A stretch of DNA of 64,000 bases, taken from contig NZ_SPPC01000004.1 in assembly GCF_004570975.1 (NCBI RefSeq), forward strand, positions 1 through 64,000. Direction: 5' to 3'. Shown here in pieces: positions 15,192 to 24,368 of the stretch (position 1 is the first letter of the stretch; each line of letters begins with the position of its first letter). The notes below the pieces were generated by a model. It was not told the origin of the DNA. It did not search any database and saw nothing but the letters and a program-made list of their open reading frames with translations. Origin of the DNA: Barnesiella sp. WM24 (GTDB lineage Bacteria; Bacteroidota; Bacteroidia; Bacteroidales; Muribaculaceae). Both the position numbers and the translations under genes were made by a program.

Positions 15192-16970
15192 ATGAAATTT
15201 CATAGCAAGCTAAATATCTTACCTTTAGGCGTTGCTTTGCTGGCGGCGTCAGCCAATGCGGCAAATTTACCCACCCGCATGGTAAACGGTCAGGAGTGTT
15301 ACTATTATGAAGTGCAGCCCAAGGAAACAGTCTATGGACTGTGCAAAGAGTTTGGCATAACAAAATCTCAGCTCGTTTTACACAACCCATCCGTAGCCGA
15401 TGGATTACGCGCCGGAGCGATATTGTATTTTCCGGTAGCTGAATTCCCCGGACTTGGTGCTTCTGACAATACCGTTGATAAGACCTCTACCGCCGATAAG
15501 AAATCAAAAGTATATATCGCGTCGGAAAACACATCAGAACGCTCTTTCCGGAAAGCCGCCGTACATCATGTGGCTAAGGGAGAGACGGTATATGGCATAT
15601 GCAAGCGTTACGGAATCTCCGAGGCTCAACTGCTTGAGCTGAATCCATCGCTAAGCGCCGGTCTTAAACACGGCACCCTCATTATGCTGCCCGATTCATG
15701 TCAGGAGCCTGAGGCTGAGACTGTAATCGCACCTGTCGTAACGGAAAAGGATGAGCCGGCAAGCCACAAACCGTCGGAGCCGGCAACACCCGTTATTGCA
15801 CCCGCTGTGCCGGAGCTTGCCCCGGAATCTATGTCTACGACCGGTGGCGATGATTACATGACTGACAGCGACTCAATTGTGACAACGGCTGAAAATGGCA
15901 CTACTAACATTGCTGTAATTCTGCCATTTATGCTTCAAAATGCCAATCAGGACAAGCAGACTCAGCTTTACACCGAGTTTTACAAGGGAATGTTGCTTGC
16001 AGCCGACTCTCTCCGCCACAGCGACCGGAAAATCGTGATCCGCGCCTACGACTCGGCAGGTAGCCTTGACTCTGTGGTAAATATTCTTGGTAATCCTGAG
16101 CTTGAGGATGTAAATGTCATAATCACTCCTGATGACAATGATCAGCTTGACGCTATCTCACGGTTTGCCCGCGAGCGTAATGCAGCCGTATTCAACATTT
16201 TCGCTGTCAAAAATACAGAATACCTCAAAAATCCCGACATACTTCAGGCAAACATCACCCACTCTGCCGTATATCCCAAGGCAATCAATGAGTTTATAAG
16301 GCTATATCCACAATACACGCCCGTATTCCTCAGCTCACGCGACGGTAAGACTGATAAAAAGGACTTTACATCACAGCTTCGCGAGGAACTCACACATCGT
16401 GGACGGGATTATGTAGACATATCCTATATCAGCTATCTTAAAGAAAGCGACCTCGCGTCGTTGAATCATGACGGGTCATACATGTTTATACCTGAATCAG
16501 GCACTTCGTCAGAGTTCAGCCACATAGCCGGCGCCTTGAAAACCCTCAGAGAGAACAGTAGCGACCAGAATCGAATAAGGGTATTCGGTTATCCGGAATG
16601 GATTACTTTCCGAGGTAACTCGCTTGAAAATCTGCACTTCCTTGACGCAACTGTCTATTCCCGTTTCTTCAACGACGACAACAGCTACCGCAGCAAGGAT
16701 ATAGCCAACAGATATAAAGACTGGTATGGCACATCCATGATACAGGCTGTGCCCGTACAGGGAATCCTCGGATTTGACGCAGGATTCTACCTTATCAAGT
16801 CAATCAACGAGACCGGAGGAAACATTCTTGACTCCAAATATTACTACGACGGAGTGCAAAGCGGATTCCATTTCACCGGCAGCGGAGAAGGGTCAGGCAA
16901 AGTCAATGACACCCTCTACTTCATAGAGTTCCGCCCGTCAGGACTTATTGACAAACACTCGGTGGAATGA
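15192..16970 (+). CDS. Secreted LysM protein with a periplasmic-binding-like domain
   Basis: The product is 592 residues. A signal peptide (LPLGVALLAASANA) is followed by two LysM modules: residues about 38-80 (YEVQPKETVYGLCKEFGI, SQLVLHNP) and 123-165 (HHVAKGETVYGICKRYGI, AQLLELNP). A Pro/Glu-rich linker leads to a C-terminal domain starting NIAVILPFML that looks like a type I periplasmic-binding fold. LysM modules bind peptidoglycan, so the protein is expected at the cell wall. Its stop overlaps the start of the following barrel gene (ATGA at 16967-16970), suggesting the two act together in the envelope. Confidence 0.85.
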   Translation: MKFHSKLNILPLGVALLAASANAANLPTRMVNGQECYYYEVQPKETVYGLCKEFGITKSQLVLHNPSVADGLRAGAILYFPVAEFPGLGASDNTVDKTSTADKKSKVYIASENTSERSFRKAAVHHVAKGETVYGICKRYGISEAQLLELNPSLSAGLKHGTLIMLPDSCQEPEAETVIAPVVTEKDEPASHKPSEPATPVIAPAVPELAPESMSTTGGDDYMTDSDSIVTTAENGTTNIAVILPFMLQNANQDKQTQLYTEFYKGMLLAADSLRHSDRKIVIRAYDSAGSLDSVVNILGNPELEDVNVIITPDDNDQLDAISRFARERNAAVFNIFAVKNTEYLKNPDILQANITHSAVYPKAINEFIRLYPQYTPVFLSSRDGKTDKKDFTSQLREELTHRGRDYVDISYISYLKESDLASLNHDGSYMFIPESGTSSEFSHIAGALKTLRENSSDQNRIRVFGYPEWITFRGNSLENLHFLDATVYSRFFNDDNSYRSKDIANRYKDWYGTSMIQAVPVQGILGFDAGFYLIKSINETGGNILDSKYYYDGVQSGFHFTGSGEGSGKVNDTLYFIEFRPSGLIDKHSVE

Positions 16971-17653
16971 AAGCAATCAAGTCGTTAATCGCGGCATTTT
17001 GCATGCTTGCCGCAGTTCCATATGCCCACTCCCAGGCTCACTATGTCTCGAAGGTGTCAATCGGCGCCAAAGGGGGCATCACCATGTCAAAGATGTCATT
17101 TACACCGAGTACAAAACAGTCGCTTGTACTTGGAAAGACGGCAGGTGTAACGTTCAAATACTGGGAGGAGCGAAATTTCGGTTTGATAGCCGAGATTAAT
17201 TACGAACAACGAGGATGGAAAGAAAATTTTGAAGACGCGCCCTATGAGTACGAGCGTCATCTTGACTACATCCAGATACCATTGCTGACAAGTATATTTT
17301 TCGGCAACAACACGGTAAAAGGATTTGTCAACCTCGGTCCCGAAGTGGGATATATGATCGGCTCAAGCTACACAGCCAACTTTGACGTAACAAACATAGG
17401 GGCATATCCCGATTTCCCGCAATTGCGCATGACCGACCAGCTATGGATGGAGCCTACCAAGAAATTTGACTATGGTATATCGGGCGGTGCCGGAATCGAA
17501 TTTATCATCAAGCGCCGCAACATAATCAACCTTGAGGCGCGTTATTATTTCGGTATCGGCAATATATTCCCTGATGACCGCCGCGACACATTCTCCGCAT
17601 CTCGTGGCATGTCCATAATGGTTACCGTTGGCTACTCCTATCGACTTCGCTAA
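16967..17653 (+). CDS. Outer-membrane beta-barrel protein, PorT-like
   Basis: The product is 228 residues. A signal peptide (LIAAFCMLAAVPYAHSQ) is followed by an eight-strand barrel pattern typical of the porin-family/PorT group in Bacteroidetes: SIGAKGGITMSKM, then GLIAEINYEQRGWKE, YIQIPLLTSIFFGN and a terminal VTVGYSYRLR. It is expected in the outer membrane. It is translationally coupled to the LysM gene. Its substrate or partner is unknown. Confidence 0.8.
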   Translation: MKAIKSLIAAFCMLAAVPYAHSQAHYVSKVSIGAKGGITMSKMSFTPSTKQSLVLGKTAGVTFKYWEERNFGLIAEINYEQRGWKENFEDAPYEYERHLDYIQIPLLTSIFFGNNTVKGFVNLGPEVGYMIGSSYTANFDVTNIGAYPDFPQLRMTDQLWMEPTKKFDYGISGGAGIEFIIKRRNIINLEARYYFGIGNIFPDDRRDTFSASRGMSIMVTVGYSYRLR

Positions 17654-17661
17654 CGACCGGA

Positions 17662-18699
17662 CTAAATCTTGCCCGGGGCGGTCAGAATGTGAAACACAAG
17701 GTCATTAAGTATGTCATAGGGATCCATGCGTGAATCCACGCCCTTGCTTTTAGCGTCGGCAACTCTAATGGCACGTATTATCTCTATAAGCTTCCAGGCA
17801 TTGTAGTTACGCATACCCTCCTTATAGTCGGCAGGTAGCCACGTCCCCTTTCTTCCCAATGCGGCACAAAGCCCCGCGTCACTCTTGTCCTTCGTATATA
17901 GCAGGACGAGCAGACTTGAGAAATAATTCCATATACTGCCGATTGTGACAACAAAAGGATTACGCTTCGGGTCACGCCTGAAATGATTGATTATCGTGAA
18001 CGCGCGTTTCGAGTTTTTAGTGGCAAGAGCGCTAATAAGCTCAAAGTTATTATAATCCTTGCTGATGCCTATAAGATTTTCTATGACCTCCGGTGTCACT
18101 GTCGCCCCCGACGGCAAAGCCACTGCAAGTTTATCAATCTCTTTATGTAGCCGCGAGAGGTCAGTGCCCACGTAGTCACGCAACATGCCGAGACCCTTAG
18201 CCTCGATATTAAGTCCCTTTTTCTTTATATACGCGCTTATCGTCCTGCCGACCTCGGCATCCTTCAGCGACTGCGATTCAAAGACAACTCCCCCGTGGGC
18301 TCCTGCCTCGGCAAGAAGCTCCTTGGACTTGCACTTGTCACCACGACACGCGACCACGAGCACGGTAGACGGCGAAGGCTGTGATGCATACAGATGCAGC
18401 CGGTCAAGTTGTGTTGACTTTATCGACTGTGCCTCCTTCAGAATTACCACCTGCACGTCAGACATCATCGGATAGCGGCGACACACGTCCATCACCGTGT
18501 CCATCTCAACCTCCGGCGCATACATCGTATACAGGTTAAAATCACGGTCACTTTCCGGGACAATCGCCTCAAATCGCTTGAGTAGCTCATCGATATAATA
18601 TCCTTCAGTGCCATGCAGTATATAGACCGGCGCATAGTTGCGCGCATTAATCTGCATGACTATCTCGTCAAATGTCATCGACTTGGGTGCAGCCGCCAT
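17662..18699 (-). CDS. holA: DNA polymerase III delta subunit
   Basis: The product is 345 residues, normal for the delta subunit, the wrench that opens the sliding clamp within the clamp loader. The N-terminal region has APVYILHGTEGYYIDELL, and the middle has GTDLSRLHKEIDKLAV. The C-terminal domain holds NYNAWKLIEIIRAIRVAD, all fitting HolA. It converges on the barrel gene with eight bases between, and it diverges from the HsdR_N-like gene, an arrangement I recall in related Bacteroidales. Cytosolic. Confidence 0.9.
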   Translation of the reverse strand: MAAAPKSMTFDEIVMQINARNYAPVYILHGTEGYYIDELLKRFEAIVPESDRDFNLYTMYAPEVEMDTVMDVCRRYPMMSDVQVVILKEAQSIKSTQLDRLHLYASQPSPSTVLVVACRGDKCKSKELLAEAGAHGGVVFESQSLKDAEVGRTISAYIKKKGLNIEAKGLGMLRDYVGTDLSRLHKEIDKLAVALPSGATVTPEVIENLIGISKDYNNFELISALATKNSKRAFTIINHFRRDPKRNPFVVTIGSIWNYFSSLLVLLYTKDKSDAGLCAALGRKGTWLPADYKEGMRNYNAWKLIEIIRAIRVADAKSKGVDSRMDPYDILNDLVFHILTAPGKI

Positions 18700-18765
18700 A
18701 GTTTAAAGTCAGTTTACAGTCATCCTTTTTATAAGTAACCGTCTTTTACAGGTCACTTACAGTTT

Positions 18766-18773
18766 TATTTTTG
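18766..18773 (+). promoter_or_regulatory. -7 promoter box for the HsdR_N-like gene
   Basis: TATTTTTG matches TAnnTTTG and lies 43 bases before the ATG at 18817. The region is AT-rich with repeated TTTACAG-like words, so the call is moderate. Confidence 0.4.
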
Positions 18774-18816
18774 TAAATTTACAGAAATTTTCCGTCTCCG
18801 ACAAATTTAAGCATCG

Positions 18817-19263
18817 ATGAAACTAAACCTGCCCCACTACGACTACAAATTACGCCGCGACAGCGACGGCGTGAAAATTTTCGACCGTCTGCGCATGAAA
18901 TATGTGGCTGTCACCCCCGAAGAGTGGGTAAGACAACATTTCATCGAGTATCTTATCACAGCCAAAGGCTATCCCGCCTCCCTGATGGCAAACGAAGTAG
19001 GCATCACCCTCAACGGCACGCGCCGCCGCTGCGACAGCATTGTCGTGGACCATTCAGGCAAAGTGATTATGATAATTGAATACAAATCACCGGAGGTCAC
19101 CGTTTCACAATCGACATTTGACCAGATTGTACGCTATAACATGGTGCTTCGCGCGCGTTATCTCATTGTCTCAAACGGTCTCACCCACTATTGTTGTGTC
19201 ATAGACTATGACAACGGCACTTATCGGTTCATACCCGACATTCCGGCATATGATACCATATAA
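18817..19263 (+). CDS. Stand-alone HsdR N-terminal nuclease-domain protein
   Basis: The product is 148 residues. It fits the type I restriction enzyme R N-terminal domain family found alone in Bacteroidetes. A PD-(D/E)xK-like core is visible as DSIVVDHSGKVIMIIEYKSP, with Asp near 73 and Glu-Tyr-Lys near 89-91. A preceding basic stretch is GTRRRCDS. No helicase or methylase partner is near, so a restriction role is unlikely. The divergent holA neighbour hints at a housekeeping DNA role, which is inference only. Confidence 0.75.
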   Translation: MKLNLPHYDYKLRRDSDGVKIFDRLRMKYVAVTPEEWVRQHFIEYLITAKGYPASLMANEVGITLNGTRRRCDSIVVDHSGKVIMIIEYKSPEVTVSQSTFDQIVRYNMVLRARYLIVSNGLTHYCCVIDYDNGTYRFIPDIPAYDTI

Positions 19264-19266
19264 AAA

Positions 19267-19287
19267 GAGCCGCGACAAAGGCGGCTC
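19267..19287 (-). terminator. Terminator for the beta-barrel gene at 19313
   Basis: GAGCCGC at 19267-19273 pairs with GCGGCTC at 19281-19287. On the minus strand the stem is followed by TTTTTA, so it ends the gene at 19313-19933. It can also stop the convergent plus-strand transcript. Confidence 0.75.
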
Positions 19288-19312
19288 CGGTATATGATAA
19301 TGATGGATGATG

Positions 19313-19933
19313 TCAGAAAAGATACACTACACGCACGTTAAGTGTACGGTTTTTTGCGCTGAAATCGTCAAGAAGCTTTGTCTTTTCCGCATATACTATA
19401 CCCCAGGTATAACTGCACTGAACCTGCCAGTTGCGGAACAGTTCCAGACCACCGCCGACAGTCATGCCCACATCGCCTCCGGCATATTCCAATGCCTTGA
19501 CACTGCTGTGTCCCATAAGAATGCTAAACGATGGACCACCGAACACAAACGGAGCTATATAGTCTTCAAGACCATTCATTCTCGTCCACTTAAAGCGCAG
19601 ATGCAGGGGAATCTCAAGATAATGTAAATAAGACCTCTCTCTGCCATAGCCTTGTGATGCCCACACTTCCCTCTGACCGAGATTCAAAGTGGCACCACGC
19701 TGCTCGTAAAAGAGTCCGGCATCGACACCGAAACCGATTCCCGGAAACATCAATTCAGTTGCCACACCGGCAGAAAAGCCGACACTTTTATCAACCGAAA
19801 TAAGATCCTGTTTAAATTTGAGGTCGGTTACAGTCAACCCGACCATAGGACCATAACGGAACTGAGCCGAGGCTCTAAAACCCGAAAGAGCCGCAGCAGC
19901 AAGTGCAAGGCATATTATAAATTTTCGCATCAA
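19313..19933 (-). CDS. Outer-membrane beta-barrel protein, porin-family
   Basis: The product is 206 residues. A signal peptide (FIICLALAAAALSGFRASAQ) is followed by alternating barrel strands: FRYGPMVGLTVTDLKFK, then GFGVDAGLFYEQRG and YLEIPLHLRFKW. The terminus is NVRVVYLF. It resembles the PorT-like small barrels of Bacteroidetes. It is a single gene with its own terminator at 19267-19287. Outer-membrane location is inferred. The role is unknown. Confidence 0.8.
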   Translation of the reverse strand: MMRKFIICLALAAAALSGFRASAQFRYGPMVGLTVTDLKFKQDLISVDKSVGFSAGVATELMFPGIGFGVDAGLFYEQRGATLNLGQREVWASQGYGRERSYLHYLEIPLHLRFKWTRMNGLEDYIAPFVFGGPSFSILMGHSSVKALEYAGGDVGMTVGGGLELFRNWQVQCSYTWGIVYAEKTKLLDDFSAKNRTLNVRVVYLF

Positions 19934-19984
19934 TTAGTAAGTAACGATTAATATTACGAAGCAAAGGTAATAAATGTTTGTCAC

Positions 19985-21871
19985 CTATGCAAACAGCCTT
20001 TCGATGTCGCCCGTAGTAATCACACTCAGCACAAGTTTTCCATCAGGAGTATAGTTGGGCGACGTAAGCTTGAAAAGATCGCTCAGCATGTGATCCATCT
20101 CAGCCGTGGCAAGCTGCTGTCCCGGCTTTACCGCCGCCGACTTTGCCATTGACAGAGCTATACGGTCACGCATGCTGTCGCCTATCGATTCACCGGTGTC
20201 CATCACCGTCTCCAGTATCGACATCATTAGCTCACGCGGATTTACATCATCAAGCACCGAGGGCAGACCATTGACCGTCCAGCTGTTGTCACCAAGATAT
20301 GACAGGTCAAATCCAAGTTGCGACAACTCGTCGACCAGTCCTTCAAGAAACACTGACTGGGAGGGAGACAGTTCGAGCACCTCGGGAAATATCACCCGCT
20401 GCGAGCTAAGCGCCTGTAACTGCGCGAGGTCTATATACCGGTCATATAGAATCTTGACATGGGCACGATGCTGGTCCACCACTATCAAGCCCGATTTTGA
20501 AGGAGAAAGTATATATCTGCCTTTCAACTGCATGACAGCCGGGGAGCCCGGGTCAAGATCAACAGGAAAATCTATATCCGGCACCTCTTCCTCCACTATA
20601 TCATCAAGCGACAGAGAGTTTAACGCGCTTGCCTTGACTCCTGCCAATTCCTCGTCACGCTTGCGTTCAAAATCCCTGTACAACTGATCCCAATCCTGGT
20701 TCATGGTCACAGCCGACTGCCTGCACACAGTGGACCCCCCCCCCACATCCCTTTTCGGAGCCGATGAGGCAAAAGGATTGTAAGACGTATCAAGGTCAAG
20801 CCCGTGAGATGCCGCAGCATCAGGCTTAAACACAGGAATCTCAGGAGCATCGTCAAGGTCAAAATCAATGGACGGAACAGCATTGAAACGACCGAGACCC
20901 TCCTTTATCGCAGCCACGAGTATCTGCCATATAGGCTGCTCGTTTTCAAAGCGTATTTCACTCTTGGTAGGATGTATATTCACGTCAATCGTGTCAGGAT
21001 CGACTGTAAAATTAATGAAGTAGCACGGCTGCTCATCGGCAGGTATCAGCTGCTCATAACAGTGCATCACCGCCTTATGAAAGTAAGGATGACGCATGTT
21101 TCTTCCGTTTACCATCAGGTATTGCAGTGCCCCGCGTTTACGGGCATTTTCCGGACGGCTCACAAATCCGTTGATCTTAACGAGCGAAGTCACCGTGTCG
21201 ACAGGCACAAGCTGCTTGTCTATCGACTTACCGAAAAGGTCCACTATCCTCTGCTTGAACGAGCTGCCGAGAAGCTGATGAAGCACAGCGTCATTATGTA
21301 CAAGCTGAAACTCGATATTAGGATTGACAAGAGCCATGCGTTCAAACTCACGCATGATATGATTCATCTCTACATGGTCGCTCTTTAGAAATTTCCTGCG
21401 GACAGGCACGTTATAAAACAGATTCTTCACCATGAAATTGCACCCCGGAGCGCATACCTCAGGCTCCTGGCTGACAACATTAGACCCCTCGATGATAACA
21501 CACGTGCCAACAGAGTCCTCCTTGCGCGTTGTACGCAGCTCCACTTGGGCTATGGCGCATATTGTGGCAAGAGCCTCGCCACGGAATCCCATTGTATGAA
21601 GGTCATACAAGTCAGCGGCATTGCTGATTTTAGAGGTAGCATGACGCTCGAAGGCAAGACGCGCGTCAGTGGGCGACATGCCACAACCGTTGTCGACCAC
21701 CTGAATCAGTGTACGTCCGGCATCCTTTATAATTATCTTTATGATTGTGGCGCCGGCATCGACAGCATTCTCAACAAGTTCCTTGACCACTGCGGCGGGG
21801 CGCTCTATCACCTCTCCTGCAGCAATCTGGTTGGCAACCGAGTCCGGCAACAATCTAATTACATCACTCAT
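19985..21871 (-). CDS. mutL: DNA mismatch repair protein MutL
   Basis: The product is 628 residues. The N-terminal GHKL ATPase shows EVIERPAAVVKELVENAVDAG (motif I), DNGCGM (motif II) and GFRGEAL with SKI loops. A variable linker leads to the C-terminal dimerisation domain near 430-628. The endonuclease motif of many MutL proteins (DQHAxxExxxxE) reads DQHRAHVKILYDRY here, without the acidic residues, so nicking activity is uncertain. A -7 box (TAACTTTG, minus strand 21904-21897) lies 26 bases before the ATG. Confidence 0.95.
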   Translation of the reverse strand: MSDVIRLLPDSVANQIAAGEVIERPAAVVKELVENAVDAGATIIKIIIKDAGRTLIQVVDNGCGMSPTDARLAFERHATSKISNAADLYDLHTMGFRGEALATICAIAQVELRTTRKEDSVGTCVIIEGSNVVSQEPEVCAPGCNFMVKNLFYNVPVRRKFLKSDHVEMNHIMREFERMALVNPNIEFQLVHNDAVLHQLLGSSFKQRIVDLFGKSIDKQLVPVDTVTSLVKINGFVSRPENARKRGALQYLMVNGRNMRHPYFHKAVMHCYEQLIPADEQPCYFINFTVDPDTIDVNIHPTKSEIRFENEQPIWQILVAAIKEGLGRFNAVPSIDFDLDDAPEIPVFKPDAAASHGLDLDTSYNPFASSAPKRDVGGGSTVCRQSAVTMNQDWDQLYRDFERKRDEELAGVKASALNSLSLDDIVEEEVPDIDFPVDLDPGSPAVMQLKGRYILSPSKSGLIVVDQHRAHVKILYDRYIDLAQLQALSSQRVIFPEVLELSPSQSVFLEGLVDELSQLGFDLSYLGDNSWTVNGLPSVLDDVNPRELMMSILETVMDTGESIGDSMRDRIALSMAKSAAVKPGQQLATAEMDHMLSDLFKLTSPNYTPDGKLVLSVITTGDIERLFA

Positions 21872-21896
21872 AGTATCATTGCAATTATAATCAACA

Positions 21897-21904
21897 CAAA
21901 GTTA
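21897..21904 (-). promoter_or_regulatory. -7 promoter box for mutL
   Basis: On the minus strand this reads TAACTTTG, an exact TAnnTTTG match, 26 bases upstream of the mutL ATG at 21871. Confidence 0.6.
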
Positions 21905-22054
21905 CTATAACCTCACGTTTTATCCTAATCAGCTATCAACAACTTATCGATAATGATATGTTGATAACTTTTACCACAGTTACACATACCCCGCCACAAC
22001 CTCTTCACGACGGGCATAACAACCACAACAGCGACATGTTAAACAATGCAAAAA

Positions 22055-22084
22055 GCGGTGACAGCTATAAAAAACCGTCACCGC
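22055..22084 (-). terminator. Terminator after hppA
   Basis: GCGGTGAC at 22055-22062 pairs with GTCACCGC at 22077-22084. On the minus strand the stem is followed by TTTTTGCATTG, a good rho-independent terminator for the pyrophosphatase gene. Confidence 0.8.
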
Positions 22085-22110
22085 ATCATCTTTAAACTAT
22101 TTATAGCGTA

Positions 22111-24312
22111 TCAGAAAAGACTCCATGACACAGTCAAGCCTGCCATCACGATGGCAACCATCGACATCAGCTTGATAAGAATATTAAGGCTGGGGCCGGA
22201 AGTGTCCTTGAATGGGTCACCCACAGTGTCACCTACCACAGTCGCCTTATGGACCGCGCCACCCTTGCCTCCGAAGTTGCCTTCCTCAACATATTTTTTC
22301 GCATTGTCCCACGCTCCGCCTGAATTTGCCATGAATATCGCAAGCACAAAACCTGCCGAAAGACCACCAACAAGCAGACCTATCACACCCGGGACTCCAA
22401 AAACAAGACCTGTGACAATAGGAGTCACAATAGCCAGCAATGAAGGAAACACCATCTCTTTCTGGGCTCCCTTTGTGGAAATCTGCACACAACGCGCATA
22501 ATCAGGCTCTGCATCACCTGTAAGGATACCTTTTATCTCACGGAACTGCCTGCGCACTTCCTCGACCATATGAGCCGCCGCACGACCTACCGCGTTCATC
22601 GTCAGCCCACAGAAAAGAAATGCCATCATGCTACCGATAAACATGCCCGACAGCACCTTGGGATTCATCAATGTCACATCATAATAAGTCATGAAATCGG
22701 TAAACGAAGCCTCATGCACCGGCTTGGTCATGTCTCCGAGATTTATAGCCGTAGTGCCGAGACGCGACAGACCTATACGTATCTCCTCTATATAAGATGC
22801 AAGCAAGGCGAGCCCGGTAAGCGCGGCTGAGCCGATAGCAAAACCCTTTCCGGTCGCCGCAGTCGTGTTGCCGAGTGAGTCAAGGGCGTCAGTGCGTTTG
22901 CGCACCTCTTCGCCAAGACCGCTCATCTCCGCATTTCCACCGGCGTTATCTGCTATAGGTCCGTAAGCGTCAGTGGCAAGCGTGATGCCAAGAGTCGACA
23001 GCATACCGACTGCGGCAATACCGATACCATATAGTCCCATTCCGACATTAGCAAAGTCAAAACCGGAGGCAAGCCAGTAAGAGAGGATTATGCCGACTAC
23101 AACAGCGATTACAGGAACAGCGGTAGACACCATTCCGAGACCTATTCCCGAGATAATCACAGTGGCGGGACCGGTCGTGCCGCTTTCGGCAAGCTTGCGT
23201 GTAGGTCGGTAAGACTGTGAGGTATAATACTCTGTCGAACGCCCGATAACCACGCCCACAAGCAATCCAATCACGACAGCAAACGATATATTGACCCAAT
23301 TATTAAGGTTAAGCAACCACAGGATAAGGAATGTGGCTCCGATAATCAGCACAGAGCTTAGGTTAGTGCCGAATGAAAGAGAGTTCAACAGGTCCTTCAT
23401 TCCGGCGTCCTCCTTTGTGCGCACCGAGAAAATACCAATAATCGACAGCACGATGCCTACTGCGGCTATGAGCATAGGCGCGATTACCGCCTTAAACTGC
23501 ATTGTGACATCACCGCTTGTCATATAGGCAGCCGCACCAAGAGCTGCTGTCGCAAGTATAGAGCCGCAGTAAGACTCATAAAGGTCAGCGCCCATTCCTG
23601 CGACGTCGCCTACATTATCACCTACATTATCAGCTATTGTGGCAGGATTGCGAGGGTCATCCTCCGGGATACCCGCCTCCACTTTTCCGACAAGGTCAGC
23701 GCCGACATCGGCGGCCTTGGTGTAGATACCTCCGCCTACACGGGCAAAAAGCGCCTGTGTACTTGCTCCCATTCCGAAAGTCAGCATCGTAGTGGTAATC
23801 ATACACAGTTTAGCCGTAGGAGTAACCGGGTCATCGGGGACAAACCAGTCAAGTATAAGATACCAGAATGAAATGTCAAGCAATCCGAGTCCGACAACGA
23901 CAAGCCCCATCACCGCGCCACTACGGAAAGCCACGCGCAGGCCTCCATTCAACGACTTGCGTGCCGCATTGGCAGTGCGCGCCGAAGCATGTGTGGCTGT
24001 CTTCATGCCGAGATAGCCTGACAATCCGGAGAAAAAGCCGCCTGTGAGGAATGCCACAGGAACCCACGGATTCTGCAAATCAAAACCATATGCCATTATA
24101 GAAAACAACACGACAAGAGCCAAAAATACAATGCTTACTATTTTGTATTGCTGCTTCAGGTAAGACATCGCGCCCTTGCGCACATACAAGGCGATTTTCT
24201 GCATCACAGGAGTGCCCTCGCTCTCCTTCATCATCTGGCGGTAGAAATACCATGCAAGCAGCAGTGCGAGCAAAGCCGCCACAGGCACTCCCCAAAAAAG
24301 TAATTTTTCCAT
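22111..24312 (-). CDS. hppA: Membrane-bound ion-pumping pyrophosphatase, K+-dependent type
   Basis: The product is 733 residues with about 16 membrane helices. It splits pyrophosphate and pumps Na+ and/or H+ across the inner membrane. Family motifs are visible: [20 protein letters not shown], then [19 protein letters not shown] near residues 220-240, and the C-terminal [17 protein letters not shown]. The selectivity site reads [10 protein letters not shown], with Ala and Gly at the positions that mark K+-dependent enzymes (K+-independent ones carry Lys there). Bacteroidetes members of that class usually pump Na+. It lies 56 bases after the GH3 gene on the same strand and has its own terminator. 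Confidence 0.95.
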   Translation of the reverse strand: MEKLLFWGVPVAALLALLLAWYFYRQMMKESEGTPVMQKIALYVRKGAMSYLKQQYKIVSIVFLALVVLFSIMAYGFDLQNPWVPVAFLTGGFFSGLSGYLGMKTATHASARTANAARKSLNGGLRVAFRSGAVMGLVVVGLGLLDISFWYLILDWFVPDDPVTPTAKLCMITTTMLTFGMGASTQALFARVGGGIYTKAADVGADLVGKVEAGIPEDDPRNPATIADNVGDNVGDVAGMGADLYESYCGSILATAALGAAAYMTSGDVTMQFKAVIAPMLIAAVGIVLSIIGIFSVRTKEDAGMKDLLNSLSFGTNLSSVLIIGATFLILWLLNLNNWVNISFAVVIGLLVGVVIGRSTEYYTSQSYRPTRKLAESGTTGPATVIISGIGLGMVSTAVPVIAVVVGIILSYWLASGFDFANVGMGLYGIGIAAVGMLSTLGITLATDAYGPIADNAGGNAEMSGLGEEVRKRTDALDSLGNTTAATGKGFAIGSAALTGLALLASYIEEIRIGLSRLGTTAINLGDMTKPVHEASFTDFMTYYDVTLMNPKVLSGMFIGSMMAFLFCGLTMNAVGRAAAHMVEEVRRQFREIKGILTGDAEPDYARCVQISTKGAQKEMVFPSLLAIVTPIVTGLVFGVPGVIGLLVGGLSAGFVLAIFMANSGGAWDNAKKYVEEGNFGGKGGAVHKATVVGDTVGDPFKDTSGPSLNILIKLMSMVAIVMAGLTVSWSLF

Positions 24313-24368
24313 TTAGTAAAATTTGAGGTTAAGAATTATGATTATGGTAAATAGTGTCCAATTTATCA

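Noticed and set aside
18817-19263. Restriction-modification system
   Set aside because: Only a stand-alone HsdR N-terminal-like domain is present; no methylase, specificity or helicase gene lies near.
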